Part shown: piece by piece, positions 34,564 through 43,820 of the stretch
Position numbering within the stretch: position 1 is the stretch's first letter
Layout of the letters: every line of letters starts with the position of its first letter
Assembly: GCA_902773675.1 (NCBI GenBank)
Contig: CACYFN010000019.1
Span: 1-47,682, forward strand
Direction: 5' to 3'
From: an uncultured Erysipelotrichaceae bacterium
Lineage (GTDB): Bacteria; Bacillota_I; Bacilli_A; RF39; UBA660
Length of the DNA: 47,682 bases
Notes under the pieces: generated by a model
Databases searched by the model: none
The model's input: the letters and a program-made list of their open reading frames with translations, nothing else
What the model was told of the DNA's origin: nothing
Made by a program: the position numbers and the translations under genes

Positions 34564-35037
34564 ATGAAAAAATATTTAGGAGGAATATTTGCTATTATTA
34601 TATGCCTATTAGTTGTAACAGGATGTGGAAAAAGTAAAGTTGAGAAAAACTTTACAGAAATATATAATAATCTAGAAAGAGAATCAGAAGAATCATTTAA
34701 TGAAACAGAGAATGACTCAACAGGAACAACTGAAACTGATGATATTAAATTATATTCAGATAATTCAAAAATAGTTTTTAAAACAGGACAAGGTATGATG
34801 GTATATTACTATTCAGGTGAAAAAATAACTAAATATGAAGTATATTTAGATTATAATGATGCAGCTACTGCTAAATTTGCTTTATCAGTACTTGATGATG
34901 AAGAAGGAATAAAAAAGAAATATACTAAAGGAAAATATTTAGTTATTGAATACGATGAAAGCGAATATGATACTTTAACACTAACTGAAGTTAAAACTAT
35001 GTATTCATACTTAGAAGAAATTAAAAAAAATAATTAA
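34564..35037 (+). CDS. Putative lipoprotein, unknown
   Basis: A 157-aa protein with signal KKYLGGIFAIIICLLVVTGC (lipobox VTGC near residue 20). A Ser/Thr/Glu-rich linker (SEESFNETENDSTGTTET) precedes a compact C-terminal domain of about 100 residues (GQGMMVYYYSGEKITKYEVYLDY). The ATG at 34564 is chosen because AGGAGG is 7 nt away; the ATG at 34558 abuts the ribosome site. It heads a three-gene operon with 35049 and 35772, spaced 11 and 15 nt. Confidence 0.75.
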   Translation: MKKYLGGIFAIIICLLVVTGCGKSKVEKNFTEIYNNLERESEESFNETENDSTGTTETDDIKLYSDNSKIVFKTGQGMMVYYYSGEKITKYEVYLDYNDAATAKFALSVLDDEEGIKKKYTKGKYLVIEYDESEYDTLTLTEVKTMYSYLEEIKKNN

Positions 35038-35048
35038 AAAGGAGAAAT

Positions 35049-35756
35049 ATGAAAAAAAATATTAAGGGATTATATATATTAGTATTTGCTATAATGATGC
35101 TTATTCCTATATCAGTTTTTGCTGAAGAAAAAGCATATGAATACTTTGATTTTAAATTAAATATGGTTAATGGAGAAAAAATCAAAGATACCAATATAAA
35201 AATATATGCATCCATTGAAGATGATGAAGAAAATTTAATTGATAGAACTGATGAATTTAATATCGATGAAATAATGTGGAGTGTGTGTGATACAACAAAT
35301 TGTACATCTTCAAGAGAAGTAGAAGATGATGCTGTTTTCGAAGAAGACAAAGACTATGTATTTATGATTAGAATCACTGCTAAGAATGGAGCAGATATAG
35401 ATGTTTGGGGAACTGACAAAGCAATGTTTAATGGAACTCCAATTGAAAAGTTAGAAGGGGAATTTGGAAATACGGGTAGTGAATTAATGATTAAATCTAA
35501 AATAGTAGATGAAAAAGTCATTGAACAAGAAGATGATTTAATAGAAGAAAGCGAAGAACCAACTACTCTAAACACAACCGATACCAAAGAAGAAATAAAA
35601 ACAACTGGTGAAGAAAAAACTTGTGCATTAGGATTATCCCTTTGTTGTACTACTTTCCTAGGTATATCACTATGCATTTGGATCTTAATCGCAATCTTAA
35701 TAATTCTATTAATAATTATTATATGTATATTAAAAAATAAAAAAAATAATAATTAA
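35049..35756 (+). CDS. Secreted protein with C-terminal membrane anchor, unknown
   Basis: A 235-aa protein with signal peptide (residues 1-25, ...PISVFA), an extracellular domain about 26-155 (DFKLNMVNGEKIKDTNIKIYA, an acidic cysteine pair CDTTNC), a Glu/Thr-rich stalk, and a C-terminal helix (about 192-226) with cysteine-rich SLCCTTFLGISLC before a KNKK tail. That is a type I topology. No sortase motif is visible. Second gene of the lipoprotein operon. Function unknown. Confidence 0.75.
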   Translation: MKKNIKGLYILVFAIMMLIPISVFAEEKAYEYFDFKLNMVNGEKIKDTNIKIYASIEDDEENLIDRTDEFNIDEIMWSVCDTTNCTSSREVEDDAVFEEDKDYVFMIRITAKNGADIDVWGTDKAMFNGTPIEKLEGEFGNTGSELMIKSKIVDEKVIEQEDDLIEESEEPTTLNTTDTKEEIKTTGEEKTCALGLSLCCTTFLGISLCIWILIAILIILLIIIICILKNKKNNN

Positions 35757-35771
35757 AAAAGGAGAAACAAT

Positions 35772-36299
35772 ATGCTAAAAAAAATATCATTAAGTTTATT
35801 AATAATAACATTATTCACACTATCAGGATGTGGTAAATCTCAAAATATTGAGTCTAATACTATTCCAAGTAAAACATCTTTAAAAGATGTAGTAACAATT
35901 GGAAATGAACAATTTGAATTAAATAGTTCTGATAATCTATATGATATGCACTATAAAGAAAACTATGTAGATTTTCATACTGATAGAATAGGAAACACTA
36001 AAATAATGAACTATAATTCAAATGATGAATTTGTTTTTGAAGTTAGAATGATGTATGATGATAGTAGATCTGATTCAGAATTAAGAGCAATCATTGAAAC
36101 ACAAACAGGAGCTAAAGAACAATCAAAAGAAATAAATGGTATTAAATATATTTATTATGAATACACTTCTGATGACGGAGATCAAGTACACCATTATATG
36201 TATGTTCATAATGGAAAAGCTTACTCAATTGGATTCTTTTTAGGAGAAAACCCTGGAAATATAGAATCAGTTTTTATGAATAATGTTTCATTTGAATAA
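35772..36299 (+). CDS. Putative lipoprotein, unknown (paralogue of 33032-33493)
   Basis: A 175-aa protein with signal KKISLSLLIITLFTLSGC (lipobox LSGC). The mature domain includes FVFEVRMMYDDSRSDSE, KEINGIKYIYYEY, HHYMYVHNGKAYSIGFFLG and the ending NNVSFE. The end resembles the lipoprotein at 33032. Last gene of the operon, closed by a terminator. Confidence 0.75.
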   Translation: MLKKISLSLLIITLFTLSGCGKSQNIESNTIPSKTSLKDVVTIGNEQFELNSSDNLYDMHYKENYVDFHTDRIGNTKIMNYNSNDEFVFEVRMMYDDSRSDSELRAIIETQTGAKEQSKEINGIKYIYYEYTSDDGDQVHHYMYVHNGKAYSIGFFLGENPGNIESVFMNNVSFE

Positions 36300-36305
36300 T
36301 TATAT

Positions 36306-36331
36306 GACTAGATAAAATTCTAGTCGTTTTT
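36306..36331 (+). terminator. Terminator of the lipoprotein operon
   Basis: GACTAGA (36306-36312), TAAAAT loop, TCTAGTC (36319-36325), G and T-run. Confidence 0.82.
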
Positions 36332-36380
36332 CATTGAATTATAACTAAATAAAATATATAATAAAACAAGAGGTGAAATA

Positions 36381-36926
36381 ATGAAAAATATAGGATTAAA
36401 ACGTGGCTATTTAGAAATAATGGATTATCGAGAAGACTACAAAGAAATATATGAAGAAGAAAAAGAAAACCTGTTAAAAATATATAATAATCTAATAAAG
36501 ATAATAGATCATGTTGGAAGTACAAGTATAAAAAGTATTAAATCTAAACCAATTATAGACATATTAATACAAACAGACAATTTAGAAGAATTTATAAAAT
36601 ATACAGAATCTAATGTAGAAGGAGAAACTTATACAGTAAAAAAAGAACCAACCATAGGAGGAGATTATCTAATTCGTAAAGAAGAAGATGGAAAAGTAAA
36701 AGCATTTATTCACGTATATAAAACAGGTGATATGAATGGTATAACATCAATTATGTTTCGCGATTATATTAATAGTCATGAAGATGAAAAACAAAGATAT
36801 GAACAACTAAAAATAGAATTATACAATAAATATAAAGATAACAGAAAAGAATATACATATGGAAAAGATAAATATATAAAAGATGTAATAAAAAAAGCCA
36901 TACAAGAAAATAATACTAAAAAATAA
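36381..36926 (+). CDS. GrpB family nucleotidyltransferase-like protein (UPF0157)
   Basis: A 181-aa protein with the GrpB signature: IIDHVGSTSIKSIKSKPIIDIL near residues 40-60 (written in family form HVGSTS...KPIIDI), a following HVY strand, and the FRDYINSHEDEKQRYEQLK helix near the end. The N-terminal extension (LKRGYLEIMDYREDYKEIYEEE) is typical. Related proteins resemble nucleotidyltransferases; the reaction is not established. Good AGAGGTGA ribosome site. Confidence 0.88.
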   Translation: MKNIGLKRGYLEIMDYREDYKEIYEEEKENLLKIYNNLIKIIDHVGSTSIKSIKSKPIIDILIQTDNLEEFIKYTESNVEGETYTVKKEPTIGGDYLIRKEEDGKVKAFIHVYKTGDMNGITSIMFRDYINSHEDEKQRYEQLKIELYNKYKDNRKEYTYGKDKYIKDVIKKAIQENNTKK

Positions 36927-36981
36927 AATCATAAATATTTAAATAAATTTATAATAATTAAAGCGAAATTTCCTTTTTACA

Positions 36982-36990
36982 TGGTATAAT
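36982..36990 (+). promoter_or_regulatory. Extended -10 promoter of the YoaP-SDR operon
   Basis: TGGTATAAT: TG at 36982-36983, TATAAT at 36985-36990, 42 bp before the next start. Confidence 0.6.
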
Positions 36991-37031
36991 ATTATTGAAT
37001 GATTAATAAAAGTTGAAAGTGAGTAAAAAAT

Positions 37032-37775
37032 ATGAATGAATATATAAATTTAGATAAAGATAATATTGATAAAGAACACATTTGTTGTGCGATTGGAGAT
37101 CCTAAACATCAATTAGGAGTAGATAAAAAGAAAGAATGGATTAAAAATAAATTAAAAGATGGACATGTATTTAGAAAATTAAATGCAAGAGGCAAAATAT
37201 TTATTGAATATGAACCAATTGAAACAGCCTGGGTTTCAATAAATGGAAAAAATTATATGTATATTTATTGCCTATGGGTAGCCGGTAGTTTTAAAGGAAA
37301 AGGAATTGGAAAAGAATTACTAGAATATGCCATTAATGATGCTAAAACCAAAAAAATGAGTGGAATATGTACCATTGTATCTAAAAAGAAAAAACCATTT
37401 ATTGGTGATAAAAAATTTTTTGAACACTTTAATTTTGAAGTAGTAGATACAATCAATGATTATGAATTAATGGTATTAAAATTTGAAACATCCGAAATAC
37501 CTAAATTCACTGATAGCGCAAAAAAAATGACAATAGATAGTAATGACTTTACAATATATTATTCTAATGAATGTCCATATGTAGAATATGAAGTAAAAGA
37601 ATTATCTGAATATGCCAAAGAAAAAAATATAAAATTAAACTTTATTAAAATAGATTCATTAGATAAAGCTAAAAATGCCCCATGTATATTTAATAATTGG
37701 GCTAACTTTTATCAAGGAAAATTTATATCAAATACAATATTAAATGCTAATGCATTAGAAAAATTAATAAAATAG
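37032..37775 (+). CDS. GNAT acetyltransferase with YoaP-like C-terminal domain
   Basis: A 247-aa protein. Residues about 1-150 are a GNAT domain with acetyl-CoA loop GSFKGKGIGKELLEYAI near 82-96 and the late KKFFEHFNFE motif. The C-terminal ~75 residues (FTIYYSNECPYVEYEVKELSEYAKE...) form the YoaP-like thioredoxin-type domain with an NECPYV start. This matches the YoaP family of Firmicutes. The acceptor is unknown. An SDR gene follows after 12 nt. Confidence 0.85.
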   Translation: MNEYINLDKDNIDKEHICCAIGDPKHQLGVDKKKEWIKNKLKDGHVFRKLNARGKIFIEYEPIETAWVSINGKNYMYIYCLWVAGSFKGKGIGKELLEYAINDAKTKKMSGICTIVSKKKKPFIGDKKFFEHFNFEVVDTINDYELMVLKFETSEIPKFTDSAKKMTIDSNDFTIYYSNECPYVEYEVKELSEYAKEKNIKLNFIKIDSLDKAKNAPCIFNNWANFYQGKFISNTILNANALEKLIK

Positions 37776-37787
37776 AAGGAGAAGAAT

Positions 37788-38546
37788 ATGTTTAATTTAA
37801 AAGGAAGAGTAGCAGTAATAAGTGGGTCTAGTAGTGGTTTAGGTAAACAAATGTCTTATGCTTTTGCTAAACAAGGAGCTAGTTTAGTATTACTAGCTAG
37901 AAGAATAGAAAAACTAGAAGAATTAAAAATAGAATTAGAAAAATTAGATGTAAAAGTTTTACCAATTAAATGCGATGTAACAAGTACAGAAGATATTAAT
38001 AATGCAGCCTCATTAACAGAAAAAGAGTTTGGTAAAGTAGATATCTTAATTAATTGTGCTGGTGCTAGTAAAGATAAAGGAGTACTTGATATGTCAGACG
38101 AAGAATGGAATTTTACCATTGATACCGACTTAACGAGTGTCTTTAAAATGACAAGAGCATTTGCTAGTATTATGAAAAAAAATAACTATGGAAGAATTAT
38201 TAATATCGCATCCATTTATGGTATGGTAGGTAACACTGAAATACCAACTATAGCATATCATTCATCCAAAGGCGGTGTTATTAATTATACAAGAGCAGCC
38301 GCTGCTGAACTTGCTAAATATAATATTACAGTTAACTGTATTTGTCCTGGATATTTCTATACAGAATTAACAACCGATGTATTAAATACAGAAAAATTTA
38401 GGGAATTTGCTAAAACCCATGTACCAATGCAAAGATATGGTAGTGAAGGAGAATTAAATGCAGGAGCACTCTTTCTAGCAAGTGACGAAGCAAGTTATGT
38501 AACCGGAGTAATACTTCCAATTGATGGCGGATATACATGCGTTTAA
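37788..38546 (+). CDS. Short-chain dehydrogenase/reductase
   Basis: A 252-aa Rossmann oxidoreductase with cofactor loop GSSSGLG at 13-19, NCAGASK, catalytic S in NIASIYG, and Y157-x-x-x-K161 (YHSSK); it ends ASYVTGVILPIDGGYTCV. The pattern fits gluconate 5-dehydrogenase/3-oxoacyl-ACP reductase-like SDRs; the substrate cannot be assigned. The arginine pattern after the first beta strand (ARRIEKLEEL) suggests NADP(H). Confidence 0.92.
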   Translation: MFNLKGRVAVISGSSSGLGKQMSYAFAKQGASLVLLARRIEKLEELKIELEKLDVKVLPIKCDVTSTEDINNAASLTEKEFGKVDILINCAGASKDKGVLDMSDEEWNFTIDTDLTSVFKMTRAFASIMKKNNYGRIINIASIYGMVGNTEIPTIAYHSSKGGVINYTRAAAAELAKYNITVNCICPGYFYTELTTDVLNTEKFREFAKTHVPMQRYGSEGELNAGALFLASDEASYVTGVILPIDGGYTCV

Positions 38547-38567
38547 ACAAATAGAAAAGGGGATAAA

Positions 38568-39008
38568 ATGATATTTAATCAAGAATTAATATGCAGTCAA
38601 GATCACTATGCTTATCATATTACCGAAAAAGATAATATAGAAAGTATTATAAAATATGGATTACTTCCATCATTTGGAGATAGAAGTAAAATAGCAGGAG
38701 ATAGATTTAAAGCAGTATTTTTCTTTGATAACATATACAATATAGAAAATTGGATGGAATTTCTATATAAAAATAAAGATAAAGATTCACTAGAAGTATT
38801 AAGATTTAATATCAAAAAATTAAAATATTTTATTCACAATAATGGAGAAGAATTTTATTTAAAAAATATAATACCAATTGAAAAAATAGATTACTTAAAT
38901 CTATATAATGATAATTCAGATATAATATCATTTAGTAGCTTATATAAAGAAGATATTTATACACTAAAATATAAGTGGAATAAATTAAAAGAATATCACA
39001 AAAACTAA
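38568..39008 (+). CDS. Hypothetical protein, possible ADP-ribosyltransferase-like fold
   Basis: A 146-aa soluble protein. The N-terminal part (YAYHITEKDNIESIIKYGLLPSFGDRS) follows the H-x-T, NIxxIxxxGL(L/x)P pattern seen in several ART-fold families such as DarT and KptA-like enzymes, and a hydrophobic AVFFFD strand follows. The rest is not recognised. The fold idea rests on a short motif only. AAGGGG precedes the ATG. It follows the SDR gene by 21 nt. Confidence 0.6.
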   Translation: MIFNQELICSQDHYAYHITEKDNIESIIKYGLLPSFGDRSKIAGDRFKAVFFFDNIYNIENWMEFLYKNKDKDSLEVLRFNIKKLKYFIHNNGEEFYLKNIIPIEKIDYLNLYNDNSDIISFSSLYKEDIYTLKYKWNKLKEYHKN

Positions 39009-39016
39009 ATAGATAA

Positions 39017-39045
39017 TTGACTTTAATTAAAAAAATATATATAAT
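39017..39045 (+). promoter_or_regulatory. Sigma-A promoter of the phospholipid operon
   Basis: TTGACT (39017-39022), exactly 17 bp, TATAAT (39040-39045); one mismatch from consensus. Transcription would start near 39052. Confidence 0.85.
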
Positions 39046-39095
39046 CAAATATACAACGTACATAAAAAATGAAGTAGAAATGAGGAGATAGATGT

Positions 39096-39725
39096 ATGTT
39101 TATAATAAAATTACATAAATCAGTTCTAATAACATATTTAGGAGCAATATTTGGAGTAATATCAATGTATTTTGCTTTCAGTAAAATGGCATTTGCCGAA
39201 GTATCATATTTAAGATATTCACTTATATTTTTGATATTAGCCGGTGTCTGTGACATGTTTGATGGAAAAGTAGCTCGTATGTGTAAAAGAACAAAAGAAG
39301 AAAAAGAATTTGGTATCCAAATAGATTCACTAGCTGACACAGTAAACTTTGTAGTATTACCAGTAGTTATCATGTTATCCCTTGGTATGTATTCCATAAT
39401 AGATATAATAATTTACTGCATATTTATTCTATGTGGTATATCAAGATTAGGATTCTTTAATATCAATGCAACAAGTGATACACCAGTAAAATACTATAGT
39501 GGTCTACCTGTAACAACAACAGCAATAATCTATCCAGTATTAGGCTTTTTACACGGAACTATAGATGAAGGATTATTTCAAATAATATACATATCCGCAA
39601 CACTTATAACAGCTTTTCTATTTGTATTTAAATTTAAAGTGCCAAAATTTAAAAGTTCTTGGTTCTATATAGTAGTACCAATACTTGCTTTAATATCTAT
39701 TATATTATTATTGGTGATTAGATAA
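39096..39725 (+). CDS. pssA: CDP-diacylglycerol--serine O-phosphatidyltransferase
   Basis: A 209-aa integral membrane enzyme that makes phosphatidylserine. CDP-alcohol phosphatidyltransferase residues are seen as D53 and D56-G57...A60-R61 (CDMFDGKVAR), G73, D77 and D81 (FGIQIDSLAD). Five to six further helices follow. First gene of pssA-psd-flippase-like-Pr6Pr; the stop and the psd start share one base. GAGGAGA precedes the ATG. Confidence 0.92.
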   Translation: MFIIKLHKSVLITYLGAIFGVISMYFAFSKMAFAEVSYLRYSLIFLILAGVCDMFDGKVARMCKRTKEEKEFGIQIDSLADTVNFVVLPVVIMLSLGMYSIIDIIIYCIFILCGISRLGFFNINATSDTPVKYYSGLPVTTTAIIYPVLGFLHGTIDEGLFQIIYISATLITAFLFVFKFKVPKFKSSWFYIVVPILALISIILLLVIR

Positions 39726-40549
39726 TGTATTATGATCTAAATACAAAAAAATTAATTCAAGAAAAAGAATCTAAATCACTTAAATTTTTTTATAGCACAA
39801 TACTAGGTAGAATAATATTAAAAATAGCTACTACTCATTTAATAGCCAATATATATGCAATTTATATGAATTCTAAATTATCTAAGCATAAAATAAAAAA
39901 ATTTATTAAAAAAAATAATATTAATATGGATGATTATGAATTAGTAGAATATAAATCATTTAATGATTTCTTTATGAGAAATATTAAAGATAATAAAAGA
40001 ACTATTGAAACTGGTTTAATTGCTGTATGTGATTCCAAATTAAGTGTCTATAAAATAAATAAAGATTCAAATTTTAAAATAAAAAACTCTATTTATACCA
40101 TAGAAGAATTAATAGGAGAAAAAAATAACAAATATAAATATGCCCTAATTTTTAGATTATGTGTAGATGACTATCATCACTATGTATATCCTGATGATGG
40201 AAAAGTTTTATCTCAAAAATATATAAAAGGAAAACTTCATACAGTTCAACCAATAGCCCTAAAAAAATATAAAGTATTTACAGAAAATAGTCGATGTGTA
40301 ACATTCTTAAATTGTAAAAATTTAGGTAATATTTGTTATATTGAAGTAGGAGCCATGATTATAGGCAAGATAGTTAATGAAAATAAAAAAACATTTAAAA
40401 AAGGAGAAGAAAAAGGCCATTTTGAATTTGGGGGTTCAACAGTTGTTCTATTATTAGAAAAAGAAATAGATATAAATAATATTATTTTGGATAATACTAA
40501 TAATGATATAGAAACAATAGTAAAATTAGGTAACAATATAGGTAGGTGA
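39725..40549 (+). CDS. psd: Phosphatidylserine decarboxylase proenzyme
   Basis: A 274-aa protein that converts phosphatidylserine to phosphatidylethanolamine. The autocleavage site is GGST at residues 236-239 with S238 becoming the pyruvoyl group (family LGST). The conserved Y-HHYVYPDDG and HTVQPIALK regions and the GAMIIGKIV strand are present. Its start overlaps pssA by one base (TAATG), as expected for consecutive enzymes of one pathway. No N-terminal membrane helix is obvious beyond the hydrophobic TTHLIANIYAIY segment. Confidence 0.92.
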   Translation: MYYDLNTKKLIQEKESKSLKFFYSTILGRIILKIATTHLIANIYAIYMNSKLSKHKIKKFIKKNNINMDDYELVEYKSFNDFFMRNIKDNKRTIETGLIAVCDSKLSVYKINKDSNFKIKNSIYTIEELIGEKNNKYKYALIFRLCVDDYHHYVYPDDGKVLSQKYIKGKLHTVQPIALKKYKVFTENSRCVTFLNCKNLGNICYIEVGAMIIGKIVNENKKTFKKGEEKGHFEFGGSTVVLLLEKEIDINNIILDNTNNDIETIVKLGNNIGR

Positions 40550-40554
40550 TAATT

Positions 40555-41580
40555 ATGAAAAATAAAAAGAAATATGCATTAATGTTTTTATTTTTTATAC
40601 TTATCATCTTTTTTACTTTTATAACTATTTTTGATAAAAATTCCTTATCAACAATTATTGATAATATTAAAAAAATAAATATAATATATATACTAATATG
40701 CTTATTAATTATCTTTTTATATTTTTTAATACAATCAATATATACAAAATCTATTTTAAAAGCCTTAAAAAAGAATATTACCATAAAAAAAGGATTATTT
40801 TATTCTTTAGTAGAATTCTATTTTAGTGGAATAACCCCATCTTCAACAGGAGGACAACCAGTACAATTATACTATATGACTAAAGATAAAATTCCAATGA
40901 GAAAAAGTTATATTACATTAATGTTAAGTACCATTTATTTTAAACTAATTATTTTAATATTAGGAATAATCACTTTAATATTTAAAAATGAATATATATT
41001 TAATCATTCAGTAGTTTATATAATCTTTTTTATTCTTGGTTTAATTGTAGATTCATTAGTAGTAGTAGGATGTCTATTATTATTATATAAGCAAAACTTT
41101 ATCAAAGAAATATTAAATTTTATATTAAAAATATGTAATAAAACTAAATTTTTATCTAAAAAAACTAAAAATTTTGATGTAGCAGATACCTTAAAAAAAT
41201 ATAAAGACGAATTAAAATTTATAAATAGCAATAAAAAAATTGTAATAATTAATTTTATACTTACAATAATTCAAAGATTACTCCTATTTTCCATAGCATT
41301 CATAATATATAAATCACTAGGATTTAATAAATATAGTTACTTTGATTTATTAGCTATTCAAATAAGTGTTCAAGTAGCAATCGAAGCACTACCACTTCCT
41401 GGAGGAGCAGGATTATCCGAAAAAATGTTCCATGACATATTTATAACCGTATTTGGTATAACATTTGCCGACATTGGAATGCTACTTACCCGTACATTCT
41501 CATTCTATATACCATTACTTGTAAGCGGTATAATAATTGTAATTAATATGTTTATTAATAAAAATAAGGAAGAAGTATGA
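40555..41580 (+). CDS. LPG-synthase-type transmembrane protein (YbhN/UPF0104 family)
   Basis: A 341-aa protein with about eight hydrophobic helices. It has the family motif SGITPSSTGGQPVQLYYM near residues 88-105 and EALPLPGGAGLSE in the second half, as in the membrane part of lysylphosphatidylglycerol synthase/flippase (MprF). No aminoacyltransferase domain is attached, so it may be a lipid flippase or act with another enzyme. The ATG at 40555 is used rather than the GTG at 40546, which lies in the ribosome site AGGTGA. Context is the phospholipid operon. Confidence 0.85.
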   Translation: MKNKKKYALMFLFFILIIFFTFITIFDKNSLSTIIDNIKKINIIYILICLLIIFLYFLIQSIYTKSILKALKKNITIKKGLFYSLVEFYFSGITPSSTGGQPVQLYYMTKDKIPMRKSYITLMLSTIYFKLIILILGIITLIFKNEYIFNHSVVYIIFFILGLIVDSLVVVGCLLLLYKQNFIKEILNFILKICNKTKFLSKKTKNFDVADTLKKYKDELKFINSNKKIVIINFILTIIQRLLLFSIAFIIYKSLGFNKYSYFDLLAIQISVQVAIEALPLPGGAGLSEKMFHDIFITVFGITFADIGMLLTRTFSFYIPLLVSGIIIVINMFINKNKEEV

Positions 41581-42239
41581 AAAAAAGAAAAATATCTTTA
41601 TTTTTAAATATTTTAATAATAATATTTGAAATAATTGGATTAATTATAACTTATAAAAAAAATGGTAGAGTAGGAATAGAATATTATACAGAAGATAGTA
41701 ATATTATAGCCCTATTAACATCATCAATATTTGTACTATTTTTATTAACTAATAAAAAAATACCCAAATTTCTAAAACAATTAAAATATATATCTACTAT
41801 TTGTTTGTCAGTAACACTACTAGTTGTAATATTCATTCTTGCCCCAATGTATAATTTTAATTATAATTTCTTACTATTTAAAAATGAACTATTATATCAT
41901 CATCTTCTATGTCCAATTCTAAGTATAATAACATTTATTTTCTTTGATGAAATAGAAACATATAATTTAAAAGAAAACATCTTTTCATTATCATTTACAA
42001 TCATATATGCAATAGTATTAATAATATTAAATATAGTAAAAATAGTAGATGGACCATATCCATTTTTACAAATTTATAATCAATCAATTATTATGTCAAT
42101 AGTATGGGCTATAACAATATTAGTAATAACATATATAATTGCCTTAATCCTTAGAAAATTACAATACAGAAATAATAAAAGAAGAAATAAGATAGAAAGA
42201 AGAACTTATGAACAAAAATATGAAGATGCAAAGATTTAA
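41577..42239 (+). CDS. Pr6Pr-like (FAR-17a/AIG1-type) membrane protein
   Basis: A 220-aa protein with six predicted helices. Conserved features are YYTEDSNIIAL near 38-48, YHHLLCPILS near 106-116 and a PYPFLQIYNQS loop, the pattern of the Pr6Pr family related to FAR-17a/AIG1. Biochemical role uncertain. It overlaps the upstream gene by 4 nt and is the last gene of the operon. Confidence 0.72.
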   Translation: MKKRKISLFLNILIIIFEIIGLIITYKKNGRVGIEYYTEDSNIIALLTSSIFVLFLLTNKKIPKFLKQLKYISTICLSVTLLVVIFILAPMYNFNYNFLLFKNELLYHHLLCPILSIITFIFFDEIETYNLKENIFSLSFTIIYAIVLIILNIVKIVDGPYPFLQIYNQSIIMSIVWAITILVITYIIALILRKLQYRNNKRRNKIERRTYEQKYEDAKI

Positions 42240-42308
42240 TTAAATATGAAAGAATATGTAGTGATTATATAGGTTTGTCAGTAAAATATATAATTACACA
42301 TATAAATT

Positions 42309-42340
42309 AAAACTATTATAGATTTTTCTATAATAGTTTT
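42309..42340. terminator. Bidirectional terminator between the phospholipid and importer operons
   Basis: Perfect 14-bp stem AAAACTATTATAGA / TCTATAATAGTTTT with TTTT loop, between convergent operons. Confidence 0.88.
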
Positions 42341-42341
42341 A

Positions 42342-43127
42342 TTAATTTTTATATTTTTTTTCTAATAAACTTATTAAATAATACATAACAGCAGATACAA
42401 TACATAATAATAGTATTCCTGTAATAACTAAATTAAGATTAAATATTTGTGAACCATACACAATTAAGTATCCAATTCCTGATTTAGAAACTAAAAACTC
42501 TCCCATAATTACCCCTATCAAAGACATACTAATATTAATTTTTAAAGTATTTAAAATAATATTAAAACTACCAGGTATAATTAATTTTTTATATATTTGA
42601 ATTTTACTAGCTTTAAATGAATTCATTAATTTTATTTTATTATAATCAATACTTATAAAACCTTGATAAATATTTATAATAGTTATAATTAAAGAGATCA
42701 ATAAAGACATAACAATAATAGATTTTATTCCTGAACCAAACCATATAATTATAATTGGGCCTAGTGCTACTTTCGGTAAACTATTTAAAATAGTTAAATA
42801 TGGATCCATTATTTTAGCTAATGTATTATTCCACCAAAGTATACTAGCAATTATTATTCCCAAAATAGTAGCTAATGAAAAACTGATAATTACTTCATAT
42901 ATAGTTATCCACACATGCATAAGTAAATTATTACTTTTCCACAAATTAATAAAAGTATTTATTACTAATTTAGGAGAAGAAAAAATAAAAGTATCAATTA
43001 ATTTTAAATCAGCAAGTAATTGCCATATAATAATAAATAGAATAATAATTAGTAATTGAAATAATTTTATAACTAATTTATTTTTTTTAATTCTTTTTAA
43101 ATAATTAATATGTTCATAACTATACAT
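42342..43127 (-). CDS. ABC transporter permease (SsuC/TauC type)
   Basis: A 261-aa inner-membrane permease with about six helices and the BPD_transp_1 pattern: TILGIIIASILWW, LNSLPKVALGPIIIIWFGSG, the ISLIITIINIYQGF strand/helix region and ending SLLEKKYKN. It belongs to the nitrate/sulfonate/taurine importer family. The ATG at 43127 (AAGGATAT upstream) is used over the TTG at 43136. It overlaps the remnant end of the ATPase gene by 8 nt. Confidence 0.88.
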   Translation of the reverse strand: MYSYEHINYLKRIKKNKLVIKLFQLLIIILFIIIWQLLADLKLIDTFIFSSPKLVINTFINLWKSNNLLMHVWITIYEVIISFSLATILGIIIASILWWNNTLAKIMDPYLTILNSLPKVALGPIIIIWFGSGIKSIIVMSLLISLIITIINIYQGFISIDYNKIKLMNSFKASKIQIYKKLIIPGSFNIILNTLKINISMSLIGVIMGEFLVSKSGIGYLIVYGSQIFNLNLVITGILLLCIVSAVMYYLISLLEKKYKN

Positions 43128-43820
43128 AAGAATCAATATCCTTCCATATTAACTCATAATATTTAGAAAAATTCTTATCAGATCTATTATTAATAGGTGT
43201 TGATTTATTAACTAAATTAATATCATAAATATTCTTAATAGTAGCAGGTCTATTAGAAAGTACTATAACCCTATCACACATAGATATAGCCTCAGCTATA
43301 TCATGTAAATATCATCGGATATCTTTAATCTTGACTGATAATCTAAAGCACTAAAAGGCTCATCCAAAAGCATTATATCAGGTTTAGTAGCTAGTGTTCT
43401 AATTAAAGCAACTCTTTGCCTCATACCACCAGATAAACTATCTGGATATTTATATATAAAATCAGAAAGACCATAAGTATCAATTAAATCCATAACATAA
43501 TCCTTACTTTTATTATTAAGCTCATTTCTTATTTCTAATCCAAGTAAACAATTATCTAAAACATTTCTCCATTCAAACAAACAATCATTTTGTAGCATAT
43601 AACCAATATTACTTTTTAAATAATTAATATTACCACTAGACTTATCCTCAAGACCACACAAAATAGATAGTATTGTAGATTTACCACATCCACTAGGACC
43701 AACAATACCTACAAATTCACCATCCTTAAGATTAAAAGAAAAGTTATCAATAGCTTCTATTTCCCCATCCAAACTATGATATATTTTTCTTAAATCTTTA
43801 ATTTCTAAAACATTATTCAT
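43120..43820 (-). pseudogene. ABC importer ATPase (SsuB/TauB type), internal deletion
   Basis: The first part (43820-43296) has Walker A GPSGCGKST, signature SLSGGMRQRV, Walker B MLLDEPFSALD, and stops after ISDDIYMI. The remainder continues in another frame from 43305 to 43120: HDIAEAISMCDRVIVLSNRPA... including the H-loop histidine and the family end. About 14-16 codons between SDDIY and THD are missing. As sequenced, the ATPase lacks its switch region and the importer would be dead. The ATG at 43820 overlaps the binding-protein stop by 8 nt. Confidence 0.87.
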
